This document shows, piece by piece, positions 7,469-15,641 of a stretch of 64,000 bases of DNA; the stretch's first letter is position 1, and each line of letters opens with the position of its first letter. The DNA is from Allobosea sp. 47.2.35 (GTDB lineage Bacteria; Pseudomonadota; Alphaproteobacteria; Rhizobiales; Beijerinckiaceae): the NCBI RefSeq assembly GCF_024655635.1, contig NZ_JANLGI010000004.1:62001-126000 (forward strand), given 5' to 3'. The position numbers and the translations under genes are program-made. The notes beneath the pieces are model-generated. The model made no database searches, had not been told where the DNA came from, and saw only the letters and a list, made by a program, of their open reading frames with translations.

Positions 7469-9694
7469 TTAGTCGCGCTTGCCGCCGCCAGACGGGCGCG
7501 GCCCCCTGCCACCGCCACCGGGGCGCGGACCGCGTCCGCCGCCCGGCTTGCCGCCGAAGGGCCGTCCGCCGCCGGCAGGACGATCCGAGGAGCGCGAGCC
7601 GAAGCCCTTGCCGCCCGGCTTGTCGCTGAAGCTGCGGCCACGGGGCCGGTCATCGCCCGGCCGATCGGACGAGCGCGCGCCGAAGCCTTTGCCCCCGAAG
7701 CCCTTGCCGGCCGGCTTGTCACCGAAGCTGCGGCCGCGCGGCCGATCCTCGGAAGAACGCTCGCGGAAGGTGCGGGCAGGGCGCTCAGTGCCGTCGCGCG
7801 GGGCACGGTCGGGACGTTCGCCGCGCGGGGCACGATCTTCCCACGGCCGGTCGCCACCGCGGTCGCGTCCGCCGGCCTCGCTGCGCGGGCGTCGTGCCGG
7901 CCGCTCGTCGCCACTGGTGCGCGAGAGGGGACGTGACGTGCGCATCTCGTCGCCGCCACGCTCCTGGGCACCGCGCTGCTGGCGCGGCATGCGGTCGGGC
8001 CTGCGCTTGCTCTCGCGGGCGGGCGCGTCGCGTTCCTCGGCCACCGGGGCACTGACGCGCTCGACCAGCACGCGCCGGCCCTTGGGGTCGGCGATCGGCG
8101 TGTCGCGGCGGCGCTTCACATCGCCGGTCGCCTCGCGCTCCTGCCGCTCCAGCTTCGGGTCGGCGCCGCGGCGTGGCGGGGCCTTGCGCTCGCGCTGCGG
8201 CTCGGTCTCGGCATCGCGCCAGACGGTCCGGGTCCAGGGCTTGTCGCCGCGCAATTCGCGCACCGCCTCACGGCGGGTCTCATGCTCATCCTCGACCGGT
8301 TCGCGGCGGCGGCGCGGGCGATCGTCGCCGGCCGGGGCCGGACGCGGCGCGGCGGGCAGGGCGTCGCGTCGCGGCGATTCGAAATCGGCGCCGGCCTTGG
8401 CAGCGAGCTCGGTGCCGAGCTGGTCCTGCAACACGCGCGAGCGGATCTCGTCGACCTCGCCCTCCTCGAGCTCGCCGAGCTGGAACGGGCCGAAGGAGAT
8501 GCGGATCAGCCGGTTCACCGTCAGCCCGAGATGCTCGAGCACGGTCTTGACCTCGCGGTTCTTGCCCTCGCGCAGATCGACCGTCAGCCAGGTGTTGAAG
8601 CCCTGCTGGCGCTCGAAGCGCGCGATCACCGGCCCGTAATGGACGTCATCGATGGTGACGCCGTCCTTGACGGTGTCGAGCACGTCCTGCGTCACCTCGC
8701 CGAAGGCGCGCACGCGGTAGCGCCGGAGCCAGCCGGTCTCCGGCAGCTCCAGCACCCGCGCCAGCCCGCCATCATTGGTCAGCAGCAGCAGGCCTTCGGT
8801 GTTGATGTCGAGCCTGCCGATGGTCAGCACGCGCGGCAGGTCTTCCGGCAGCACGTCGAAGACGGTCGGGCGGCCTTCCGGATCGAAATTGGTCGTCACG
8901 ACGCCGCGGGGCTTGTGGTAGAGCCAGAGCCGCGTGCGCTCCCGGGCCGGCAAGGGCTCGCCGTCGATCAGCACGATATCGGTCGGCTTCACGTCGCGGG
9001 CCGGGCTGTCCAGCACCGTGCCGTTCACGCTGACGCGGCCTTCCGCGATCATCGCCTCGCTGTCGCGACGCGAAGCCACGCCTGCACGCGCCATCACCTT
9101 GGCGATGCGCTCCGGCTCCTCCGCCGTGATCAGCTTGCGCTCAGGCTCAGCCGCGCGCGGGCGGCGCGGACGATCGTCCTGGCCCTCGAAACGCGGCGAA
9201 CGCGGACGTGAAAAGCGCTTCTCGCCATCGCGGCCTTCGCCACGCGGCGGCCGGTCGCCCTGCGGCCTGTCACGGCCAGCAAAGGGGCGATCGCCCGTGC
9301 GGCGCGGGTGCTCCTCGCCCGAACGCTCGCGGAAGCCGCGGCCTTCGCCCTCGGCCCTGGCGCGGACCGGACGGTCGCCATCGAAGCGGCGCGGACGCGG
9401 AGCCTCGCCCTCGGCGCCGGCAGGGCGCTCGAAACGGCGGGCCGGACGCTCGTCGCCGGCCGAATGACCACGGAAGGGCTTGCGCTCGCCGTCCCGGGCC
9501 GGGCGCTCATCACCGCCCGAGCGGCTGCGGAACGGCTTGCGTTCGCCATCGCGGGCAGGGCCGCGACCTTCGCCACTGGGCCGGCTGCCGAAGCTCTTGC
9601 CACCGAAGCCTTTGCCACCGGAGCCGGGTCCACGGCCGCCGGCGCCACCGCCCTTGCGTGGGCCGCGGCCTCTGTTGTTGTCGTCGTCTTTCAT
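7469..9694 (-). CDS. rluB: 23S rRNA pseudouridine synthase, RluB family, with long Arg/Gly-rich tails
   Basis: A 741-residue protein with a compact catalytic core (about residues 186-430) between disordered tails. The core has an S4 RNA-binding domain starting at EEPERIAKVMARAGVASRR, then an RsuA/RluB-type synthase with the catalytic Asp295 in GRLDINTEGLLLL, and GKNREVKTVLEHLGL. Such enzymes isomerise uridines in helix 89 of 23S rRNA. The N-terminal 185 and C-terminal 310 residues are low-complexity, rich in Arg, Gly, Asp and Pro, with recurring units such as RPARDGERKPFR and DRPRGRSFGDKP. They probably bind RNA. The start at 9694 (MKDDDNN) follows a clear AGGAG. It lies directly upstream of rsmD. 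Confidence 0.9.
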   Translation of the reverse strand: MKDDDNNRGRGPRKGGGAGGRGPGSGGKGFGGKSFGSRPSGEGRGPARDGERKPFRSRSGGDERPARDGERKPFRGHSAGDERPARRFERPAGAEGEAPRPRRFDGDRPVRARAEGEGRGFRERSGEEHPRRTGDRPFAGRDRPQGDRPPRGEGRDGEKRFSRPRSPRFEGQDDRPRRPRAAEPERKLITAEEPERIAKVMARAGVASRRDSEAMIAEGRVSVNGTVLDSPARDVKPTDIVLIDGEPLPARERTRLWLYHKPRGVVTTNFDPEGRPTVFDVLPEDLPRVLTIGRLDINTEGLLLLTNDGGLARVLELPETGWLRRYRVRAFGEVTQDVLDTVKDGVTIDDVHYGPVIARFERQQGFNTWLTVDLREGKNREVKTVLEHLGLTVNRLIRISFGPFQLGELEEGEVDEIRSRVLQDQLGTELAAKAGADFESPRRDALPAAPRPAPAGDDRPRRRREPVEDEHETRREAVRELRGDKPWTRTVWRDAETEPQRERKAPPRRGADPKLERQEREATGDVKRRRDTPIADPKGRRVLVERVSAPVAEERDAPARESKRRPDRMPRQQRGAQERGGDEMRTSRPLSRTSGDERPARRPRSEAGGRDRGGDRPWEDRAPRGERPDRAPRDGTERPARTFRERSSEDRPRGRSFGDKPAGKGFGGKGFGARSSDRPGDDRPRGRSFSDKPGGKGFGSRSSDRPAGGGRPFGGKPGGGRGPRPGGGGRGPRPSGGGKRD

Positions 9695-9817
9695 GGCTGC
9701 TCCTGAGCCGGCCGAGCACAACCGCTTTGCGGGAAAGGCCTGGCTCGCTTATTCGCTATAGCCGGCGCTTGTAGCAGAGGCTTTCCCTTGCTGCGAGCGC
9801 CAAAACCGGGGTTTTCG

Positions 9818-10282
9818 ATGTCGCCGCCGCAACACGCTTCCACGATCGACGCCATGGCGCTCGCCTTCGACGAGGCGAAGGCGGCCGCCTTGCGGGGCGA
9901 GGTGCCGGTCGGCGCGGTGATCGTGCGTGATGGCGCAGTCCTCGGCCGTGCGGGTAACCGCACGCTGGAGCTGAAGGATCCGACGGCGCATGCCGAGATG
10001 CTAGCGCTCAGGCTCGCCTGCGCGGCGATCGGCTCCGAGCGCCTGATCGGCTGCGATCTCTACGTTACGCTCGAGCCTTGCCCGATGTGCGCGGCGGCGA
10101 TCTCATTCTCCCGGATCAGGCGGCTCTATTTCGGCGCCGGTGATCCGAAGGGCGGCGCGGTCGAGAACGGCGTCAGGCTCTATGAGAGCCCGACCTGCCA
10201 CCATGCACCCGAGGTCTATGGCGGCCTGCGCGAGAGCGAGGCCGCGGCGCTGCTCAGGGATTTCTTCCGCGAGCGGCGTTGA
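9818..10282 (+). CDS. tadA: tRNA adenosine(34) deaminase TadA
   Basis: A 154-residue cytidine-deaminase-fold enzyme that converts A34 of tRNA-Arg(ACG) to inosine. Zinc ligands and the catalytic Glu are in HAE at 58-60 and PCPMC at 87-91. GEVPVGAVIV and GAGDPKGGAVEN are typical of TadA. It is divergent from the pseudouridine synthase gene, about 120 bases apart. A TTG 30 bases upstream and an ATG at 9854 are alternative starts. Confidence 0.92.
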   Translation: MSPPQHASTIDAMALAFDEAKAAALRGEVPVGAVIVRDGAVLGRAGNRTLELKDPTAHAEMLALRLACAAIGSERLIGCDLYVTLEPCPMCAAAISFSRIRRLYFGAGDPKGGAVENGVRLYESPTCHHAPEVYGGLRESEAAALLRDFFRERR

Positions 10283-10285
10283 CGC

Positions 10286-10537
10286 TCAGGTGTCCGACGA
10301 GGCGATGCCGAATTTCGCCGCGAGCTGCGCGCGGTCCATGCAGGAGACGTCATAGGTCACCTGCCGGCCCTTGAATTCCGGGCGCTTGCCGAATTCCCGG
10401 GTTATCGTGCGGGCGATGTCGTCGATCCGCGCCTCGCAGGCTTGCACCGTGGTGAAGCCCATCTCGCTGACGCGGCTGGTCGCGCAATGCGCTTCGCCGG
10501 CGACGCAGGCCATGATGACCATGGTGAAGGCATCCAT
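10286..10537 (-). CDS. small cysteine-containing hypothetical protein
   Basis: An 83-residue protein of unknown function, starting MDAFTMVIMACVAGE. It has four cysteines (in ACVAGEAHC, QACEARI and VSCMDRA) spaced so that two disulfides are possible. The N-terminus could be a short hydrophobic segment, but it is weak as a signal peptide. It sits convergent to tadA with 3 bases between them. I do not recognise a domain. The coding call rests on an open frame with normal codon bias and on the cysteine pattern. Confidence 0.55.
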   Translation of the reverse strand: MDAFTMVIMACVAGEAHCATSRVSEMGFTTVQACEARIDDIARTITREFGKRPEFKGRQVTYDVSCMDRAQLAAKFGIASSDT

Positions 10538-10639
10538 GCGAGCCGCTCCTGTTGCTGCCGGCCGAGGCTGCGCCCGTATGGTTAGCGCCTGGTTAAGCCT
10601 GCGAACTGCGTCCTGCTGCGCCAAGCAAGAGCCGGACCA

Positions 10640-11383
10640 TCAGGCCAGGCTGCGCCAGCAGAGATAGGCGCCCAGTGCCAGCAAACCGGCGAAGAAGCAG
10701 ATCTTGAAGGTGGCCGGCGAGATGCGGCTGCGGATGAACTGCCCGGCACCCATGCCGATCAGGGCCGGGACGAGCGCCAGCAACGACTGCCAGGCGACGG
10801 TGCCATTCAGCGCCCCGGCCCCGATCAGGCCGAAGGAGAGCGCCAGCGTCGAGACGATGAAGGAGATCCCGAGTGCCTGCACCAGCTCGTCCTTGTCGAA
10901 GCCGAGCGCCTGCAGGTACGGCACGGCCGGCAGCACGAAGACGCCGGTCGCTGCGGTGACGACGCCTGTCGTGAAGCCGATGAGGGGGCCGAGCCAGCCT
11001 TCCCAGCGCTCCGGCACGCGCAGCTTCGCTGCCTTCAGGCCGACGAGGGCATAGAGAACAAGCGCTGCGCCGAGCCAGAGCGTGGCGCTGCCATCCTTCT
11101 GCTGCTGCAAAAGCCCGGCGCCGGCCCAGGTTCCCAGGCAGATGGTCGCGAGCATCGGCCAGAGGCGCTTCAGCGTGGCCCCGAGCTTTGGCCCGGTCGC
11201 GATCTGCCAGCCATTGGTGACGAGATTGGGTACGACCAGGAGCGCTGCCGCTTGAGCGGGTGCCATGACCACGCCGAGGATACCGACCGCGATGGTCGGC
11301 AGGCCCAGCCCGATCACGCCCTTGACGAAGCCGGCGAGCACGAAGGTCGCGGTGACGAAGATGAGAAGAGTCGTGTTGTCCAT
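10640..11383 (-). CDS. TauE/SafE-family membrane permease
   Basis: A 247-residue integral membrane protein with about eight hydrophobic segments, of the sulfite exporter TauE/SafE (DUF81) family. The two family repeats are visible: GFVKGVIGLGLPTIAV near residue 18 and GFTTGVVTAATGVFVLPAVPYLQ near 135. Members move sulfite, sulfoacetate or other small organic anions; the substrate here cannot be read from sequence. It is divergent from an ArsR-type regulator across 105 bases that contain a perfect 10-bp inverted repeat, so it is probably repressed by that regulator. The open frame extends far upstream without a stop, but MDNTTLL is the natural start, before the first membrane segment. Confidence 0.88.
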   Translation of the reverse strand: MDNTTLLIFVTATFVLAGFVKGVIGLGLPTIAVGILGVVMAPAQAAALLVVPNLVTNGWQIATGPKLGATLKRLWPMLATICLGTWAGAGLLQQQKDGSATLWLGAALVLYALVGLKAAKLRVPERWEGWLGPLIGFTTGVVTAATGVFVLPAVPYLQALGFDKDELVQALGISFIVSTLALSFGLIGAGALNGTVAWQSLLALVPALIGMGAGQFIRSRISPATFKICFFAGLLALGAYLCWRSLA

Positions 11384-11424
11384 GGCCTGCTTGTCGCATC
11401 GCTTGCGGCGCCTGTCGCGGCCCG

Positions 11425-11448
11425 ACGCTACGGCCGTCGCCGTAGCGT
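11425..11448. promoter_or_regulatory. perfect inverted repeat, probable ArsR-type operator
   Basis: ACGCTACGGC pairs with GCCGTAGCGT across a 4-base centre. The repeat lies midway between the divergent permease and ArsR-family genes, a typical place for a repressor site that controls both. Confidence 0.6.
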
Positions 11449-11488
11449 TCCCGCTTGCGGCGATGCTGGGATGGCGCATCATGCGGCC

Positions 11489-12235
11489 ATGAGCACGCAA
11501 GGTCCCTATCTCGCGGAGATCGCCCATCTGATGGGCGATCCGGCCCGCGCCAACATGCTGCACGCGCTGATGGATGGCCGCGCGCTGACGGCAAAGGAAC
11601 TCGCCTGGATCGCCGGCGTCGCGCCGCAGACTGCGAGCGGCCATCTCGCCAAGCTGATGCAGGGCAAGCTGATCGACGTCGCGGTGCAGGGGCGCCATCG
11701 CTATTACCGGCTCGCCGGCCCCGAGGTCGCGACGGCGCTGGAAGGTCTGATGGTGCTGGCCAATCTCGACGGCACCAGCCGGCGCCTGCCCTCGCGCGTG
11801 GGCGCCGAACTGAGTCAGGCCCGCACCTGCTACGATCATTTCGCCGGAAGGCTCGGCATCGGCATCCACGACGCCTTGATGGCGGGCGGGCATCTCGCAG
11901 CGAGCGAGGGCGGCTACGCGCTGACAACCTCGGGCAAGGCGATTTTCAAGGCGCTTGGTCTCGACCCTGACGCCAGCGTTAAAGCCCGGCGCGCTGCCTT
12001 GCGTCCCTGTCTCGACTGGAGCGAGCGCCGGCCGCATCTCGCCGGCCATCTCGCGGCAGCACTCGCCTGCCGCTGCTTCGAGATGGACTGGGTGCGCCGC
12101 CGCAAGGACAGCCGTGCGGTGATCCTGACCGAGGAGGGCAGGGCGGTGCTGGAAGCCGCGCTACCAGGCTTCCGTTGCGACGCGCCGGAGCCGGTCAGCC
12201 CCGTGCTTCGAGAGCCCGTTCCAGCGCTCGCTTGA
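11489..12235 (+). CDS. ArsR-family winged-helix transcriptional regulator with C-terminal extension
   Basis: A 248-residue regulator. The first 90 residues form an ArsR-type winged helix: IAHLMGDPARANMLHALMDG, the recognition-helix region ELAWIAGVAPQTASGHLAKL and the wing GRHRYYRLAG. The remaining 150 residues are not found in classic 100-residue ArsR proteins. They include two cysteines close together (ACRC near residue 192) and may sense a ligand. It is divergent from the TauE/SafE permease, with a perfect palindrome between them, so it likely represses that gene and itself. The last 41 bases overlap the 3' end of the convergent patatin gene. Confidence 0.85.
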   Translation: MSTQGPYLAEIAHLMGDPARANMLHALMDGRALTAKELAWIAGVAPQTASGHLAKLMQGKLIDVAVQGRHRYYRLAGPEVATALEGLMVLANLDGTSRRLPSRVGAELSQARTCYDHFAGRLGIGIHDALMAGGHLAASEGGYALTTSGKAIFKALGLDPDASVKARRAALRPCLDWSERRPHLAGHLAAALACRCFEMDWVRRRKDSRAVILTEEGRAVLEAALPGFRCDAPEPVSPVLREPVPALA

Positions 12236-13049
12236 CCTCGTCCTTGATTGGCTCGGCTGCTGCGAGGATCGCCTTCGCCTTGAAGAAGTCGAGCCCGCCG
12301 ATGCCGTCTGCGCCGGCCCGGATCAGGATATCCGGCGGCTGCTGTTCGATCAGGCGCTGGACCAGCGTGCGCGTCAGGATCTGCGAGGCGCCGACCAGCG
12401 CCTCCATCGCGCCGGGAATGCGCGCTTCGCCGGGCTCGGTCATCGGCGCGCTGACATCGACCGCGAGGACGATGCGGCCGGGCGCCAGCAACTCGCGATA
12501 GGGTAGGGGATCGATCGCGCCGCCATCGATCAGCACGCGCCCTCCGAGCGCGACCGGCCGCACCAGCCCAGGAATGGCGAGCGAGGCCGCGACGGCCGGG
12601 GTCAGCGGGCCATCGTGCAGCGCGACTTCGCTGTGCCGATAGTAGTCCGCTGCAATCGCCGTGAACGGGATCGTCAATTCCTCGAACCGATCCGGCACGG
12701 CTTCCGGCCAGAACAGGTCGAGCAGCCTTTCGCCGTCGATCAGCACGGGGTTGCCGAGGCCGCGCACGAGATCGGCGAGCTTGCCGACGCGGCAATCGAG
12801 CAGGCGGGCGATCACCCGCGCCCGGTCGCGAAACATCGCTAGCACATGCTCGCGTAGCTCCCGGCCGGAGAGCCCGGCGGCGAAGGCTGCGCCGATGATC
12901 GCGCCGATCGAGCAGCCGGCGATACGCGCGGGCTTGAGGCCAAGCTCGTCGAGCGCCTCCAGCACGGCGATATGGCTCAGGCCACGCGCTCCGCCGGCTC
13001 CGAGCACAAGGGCGATTTCAAATGTATCTGGTTCAGAAACCGTCTTCAT
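12195..13049 (-). CDS. patatin-like phospholipase family protein
   Basis: A 284-residue patatin-fold hydrolase of the RssA/YchK-like branch. The oxyanion loop GAGGARG is at 17-23, the nucleophile Ser47 lies in GCSIG, and the partner Asp175 in IDGGAIDPLPY completes the Ser-Asp dyad. No signal peptide is present, so it should act in the cytoplasm or at the inner membrane on phospholipid or lysophospholipid. The substrate is not known. Its 3' end overlaps the convergent regulator by 41 bases. Confidence 0.9.
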   Translation of the reverse strand: MKTVSEPDTFEIALVLGAGGARGLSHIAVLEALDELGLKPARIAGCSIGAIIGAAFAAGLSGRELREHVLAMFRDRARVIARLLDCRVGKLADLVRGLGNPVLIDGERLLDLFWPEAVPDRFEELTIPFTAIAADYYRHSEVALHDGPLTPAVAASLAIPGLVRPVALGGRVLIDGGAIDPLPYRELLAPGRIVLAVDVSAPMTEPGEARIPGAMEALVGASQILTRTLVQRLIEQQPPDILIRAGADGIGGLDFFKAKAILAAAEPIKDEVKRALERALEARG

Positions 13050-13113
13050 TGTCCTTCATCGTCGATGAAGCCGCTGCCCGACCCATGAGCGCCACCCAGC
13101 TCCGGAAAGTGAG

Positions 13114-13284
13114 GACAGCGCGGGGAACCCTTTCCCGGAGGGAGAGGGCAGGGTGAGGGGTAGGCCGTTGGACGTCTTGGTCTGGCCCCAACCGCAGCAG
13201 TGGCGAGGGCGTTCGCAACTGGTCCAGGGGCCTACACCTCACCCCTGCCCCTCTCCTTACAGGAGAGGGGTTCCCCGCACTGTC
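13114..13284. repeat. large intergenic palindromic repeat
   Basis: The 275-base spacer between the patatin and hydrolase genes is mostly an imperfect palindrome. GACAGCGCGGGGAACCC at 13114-13130 matches, with one change, the reverse complement of 13268-13284. Inside, the GGAGAGGG-type segment near 13137-13166 pairs with the TCACCCCTGCCCCTCTCC-type segment near 13229-13256. It looks like a dispersed non-coding repeat, not a gene. Confidence 0.65.
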
Positions 13285-13324
13285 TATGCAATCCGAAGTA
13301 GCGTCGTGTTCATGGCGTTCCGGC

Positions 13325-14239
13325 TCAGGCCATAACCCGCGTCAGGAACGGCTTCAGCGCCGCGAGCGTCGCCTGCGGATTCTCCTCCGGAAGGAAATGG
13401 CCGCTGTTGATGGCCTGCCCCTCGGCCTGCGGCGCGAAGGTCTGGTGCCAGACATCCAGCGGGCTCGCACCCTTGGCCGGGATGCCGGCCTCGCCCCAGA
13501 GCACCAGCGTCGGGCAGAGGATGCGCTTGCTCGCAGCGAGATCGGCCTTGTCGTGCGCGATATCGGTCGTGGCGCCGGCGCGGTAATCCTCGCAGGCCGC
13601 ATGCGTGCGCGAGGGATCGCTGAAGGATTCCGCATAGGACTGCATCGCCAGCGGGTCGAACAGGTCGAGATTCTTGGCTCGGCTCCAGCTCGCGATGGTG
13701 CGGTCGAGCCAGCCGACCGGGTCGGCCTTGAGCAGGTTCTCCGGGATCGGCTCGGGCTGGGCCAGGAAGGTCCAGTGATAGACCTGCATGGCGCGCGCCG
13801 CGTTCATGCCCTCCCACATCGAGACCGTCGGCAGGATGTCGAGCAGGACGAGCCGCTCGACGCGGCCGGGATGATCGAGCGCGAGGCGATAGGCGACGCG
13901 CGCCCCGCGATCATGGCCGATCACGCCGAAGCGGATATGGCCGAGCGCCTGCATCACCGCGACGATATCCTCGCCCATGCCGCGCTTGGTGTAGGTCTCT
14001 TGGCCGCCATCGCCATGTGGCGCCGCTGACCAGCCATAGCCGCGCAGGTCGGGGCAGATGACGGTGTGCGTCTTGGCCAGCTCCGGCGCCAGCCGATGCC
14101 ATTCGGCATGGGTCTGCGGAAAGCCGTGGATCAGCACAAGTGGCGGGCCTTCGCCGCCGACCCGCGCGAAGATCTTGCCGACCGGCCCGTCGATCCAGTG
14201 CGCCTTGAACCCGGGGAAGAGAGAGTCGATGTTCGCCAT
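13325..14239 (-). CDS. alpha/beta hydrolase, haloacetate (fluoroacetate) dehalogenase-like
   Basis: A 304-residue alpha/beta hydrolase. The nucleophile is Asp110 in GHDRGAR, not Ser, which marks it as a dehalogenase or epoxide-hydrolase type. Arg111, Arg114, His155, Trp156 and Tyr219 fall at the same numbers that I recall for the carboxylate- and fluoride-binding residues of the Rhodopseudomonas fluoroacetate dehalogenase. The catalytic His is in SGHFLPEENP (His282). It would hydrolyse haloacetates to glycolate and halide. The residues are seen in the sequence; the numbering match is from memory, and activity is inference. The gene stands alone after a palindromic repeat, with purD upstream on the same strand. 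Confidence 0.85.
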   Translation of the reverse strand: MANIDSLFPGFKAHWIDGPVGKIFARVGGEGPPLVLIHGFPQTHAEWHRLAPELAKTHTVICPDLRGYGWSAAPHGDGGQETYTKRGMGEDIVAVMQALGHIRFGVIGHDRGARVAYRLALDHPGRVERLVLLDILPTVSMWEGMNAARAMQVYHWTFLAQPEPIPENLLKADPVGWLDRTIASWSRAKNLDLFDPLAMQSYAESFSDPSRTHAACEDYRAGATTDIAHDKADLAASKRILCPTLVLWGEAGIPAKGASPLDVWHQTFAPQAEGQAINSGHFLPEENPQATLAALKPFLTRVMA

Positions 14240-14271
14240 GGCGGGAGCATAGCCCCGGCGATGGAGAACTG

Positions 14272-15549
14272 TCAGCCTTGCTCGCGCTTGATCGCCTGCC
14301 AGCCGATGTCACGACGGCAGAAGCCGCCGGGCCAGTCGATCTTGTCGACCGCCTCATAGGCACGCTTCTGCGCCTCGCCGACGGTCTTGCCGAGGGCGAC
14401 GACATTGAGCACGCGCCCGCCATTGGCGACGAGATCGCCGTTCTTGAGCTTCGTGCCGGCATGGAAGACCAGCACCTCGTCCAGCGCCTCGGCCTTCTCG
14501 ACGTCGCGGATGATGCTGCCGGTCTCCGGCTTGGCCGGATAGCCCTTGGCCGCGAGCACCACGGTCAGCGCCGGCTCGTCACGCCAGCGCAGGTCGATCC
14601 GGTCGAGCACGCCATCGCAGGCGGCGAGCAGCGCCGGCACGATGTCGCTCTTGAGGCGCGGCATCAGCACCTCGCATTCGGGATCGCCGAAGCGGGTGTT
14701 GTATTCGATCAGCTTCGGCCCCTGCGCCGTGATCATCAGGCCGGCGAAGAGCACGCCCTGGAACGGCGTACCGCGCTTGGCCATGCCGGCGAGCGTCGGC
14801 CGGATGATCTCGGCCATGACGCGCTCGGTCAGCGCGGGCGTCATCACGGGGGCTGGCGAATAGGCGCCCATGCCGCCGGTATTCGGGCCGGTATCGCCGT
14901 CGCCGACGCGCTTGTGATCCTGGGCCGAGGCGAGCGCCAGCGCATGCGTGCCGTCGCAGAGCGCGAAGAAGCTGGCTTCCTCCCCGATCATCCATTCCTC
15001 GACCACGACCTCGGCGCCGGCCGCGCCGAACCCACCAGAGAACATCATGTCGATGGCCTCGTTCGCCTCGTCCAGCGTCTCGGCCATGATCACGCCCTTG
15101 CCGGCGGCGAGCCCGTCGGCCTTGATCACGATCGGCGCGCCCTGGGCGGCGACATAGGTCTTCGCGGAAGCAGCCTCGGAAAAGCGGCCGAATCCGGCGG
15201 TCGGAATACCGAACTCGGCGCAGAGTTCCTTGGTGAAGCCCTTCGACCCCTCGAGCTGGGCTGCAGCCTTGGACGGGCCGAAGACCTTGAAACCGGCGGC
15301 GCGGAGATCGTCGGCGATGCCGGCGACGAGCGGTCCTTCCGGCCCGACGACGACGAGGTCGATGCCCTGCAGGCGGCAGAAGGCGACGACTGCGGCATGG
15401 TCGGCGATATCGATCACGACATTCTCGCCGCAATGGGCGGTGCCGGGATTGCCCGGCGCGATGAACAGCGTGTCGCAGAGCGGCGAGGCCGAAATCGCCC
15501 AGGCGAGCGCATGCTCGCGGCCGCCCGAACCGATCAGAAGAATTTTCAT
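14272..15549 (-). CDS. purD: phosphoribosylamine-glycine ligase
   Basis: A 425-residue GAR synthetase, the second step of de novo purine synthesis, an ATP-grasp enzyme joining phosphoribosylamine and glycine. It starts [19 protein letters not shown]. It contains the ATP-grasp segment [31 protein letters not shown] and [18 protein letters not shown], all family hallmarks. Length is normal. It is divergent from xseA, whose start is 92 bases away. Confidence 0.97.
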   Translation of the reverse strand: MKILLIGSGGREHALAWAISASPLCDTLFIAPGNPGTAHCGENVVIDIADHAAVVAFCRLQGIDLVVVGPEGPLVAGIADDLRAAGFKVFGPSKAAAQLEGSKGFTKELCAEFGIPTAGFGRFSEAASAKTYVAAQGAPIVIKADGLAAGKGVIMAETLDEANEAIDMMFSGGFGAAGAEVVVEEWMIGEEASFFALCDGTHALALASAQDHKRVGDGDTGPNTGGMGAYSPAPVMTPALTERVMAEIIRPTLAGMAKRGTPFQGVLFAGLMITAQGPKLIEYNTRFGDPECEVLMPRLKSDIVPALLAACDGVLDRIDLRWRDEPALTVVLAAKGYPAKPETGSIIRDVEKAEALDEVLVFHAGTKLKNGDLVANGGRVLNVVALGKTVGEAQKRAYEAVDKIDWPGGFCRRDIGWQAIKREQG

Positions 15550-15641
15550 TGCCGTCTCCGCTCCGTCACGGGCGCAATAGCGGCACCGGGCGCTGCGGGC
15601 AACGCTTCTGCTGTATCGTCGGTCCGGCTATGGTCCCGGCC

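Noticed and set aside
7469-8100. Short repeated units at the rluB 3' end as a possible CRISPR or tandem repeat array
   Set aside because: The units are in frame, of uneven length and encode a low-complexity Arg/Gly tail. There are no unique spacers.
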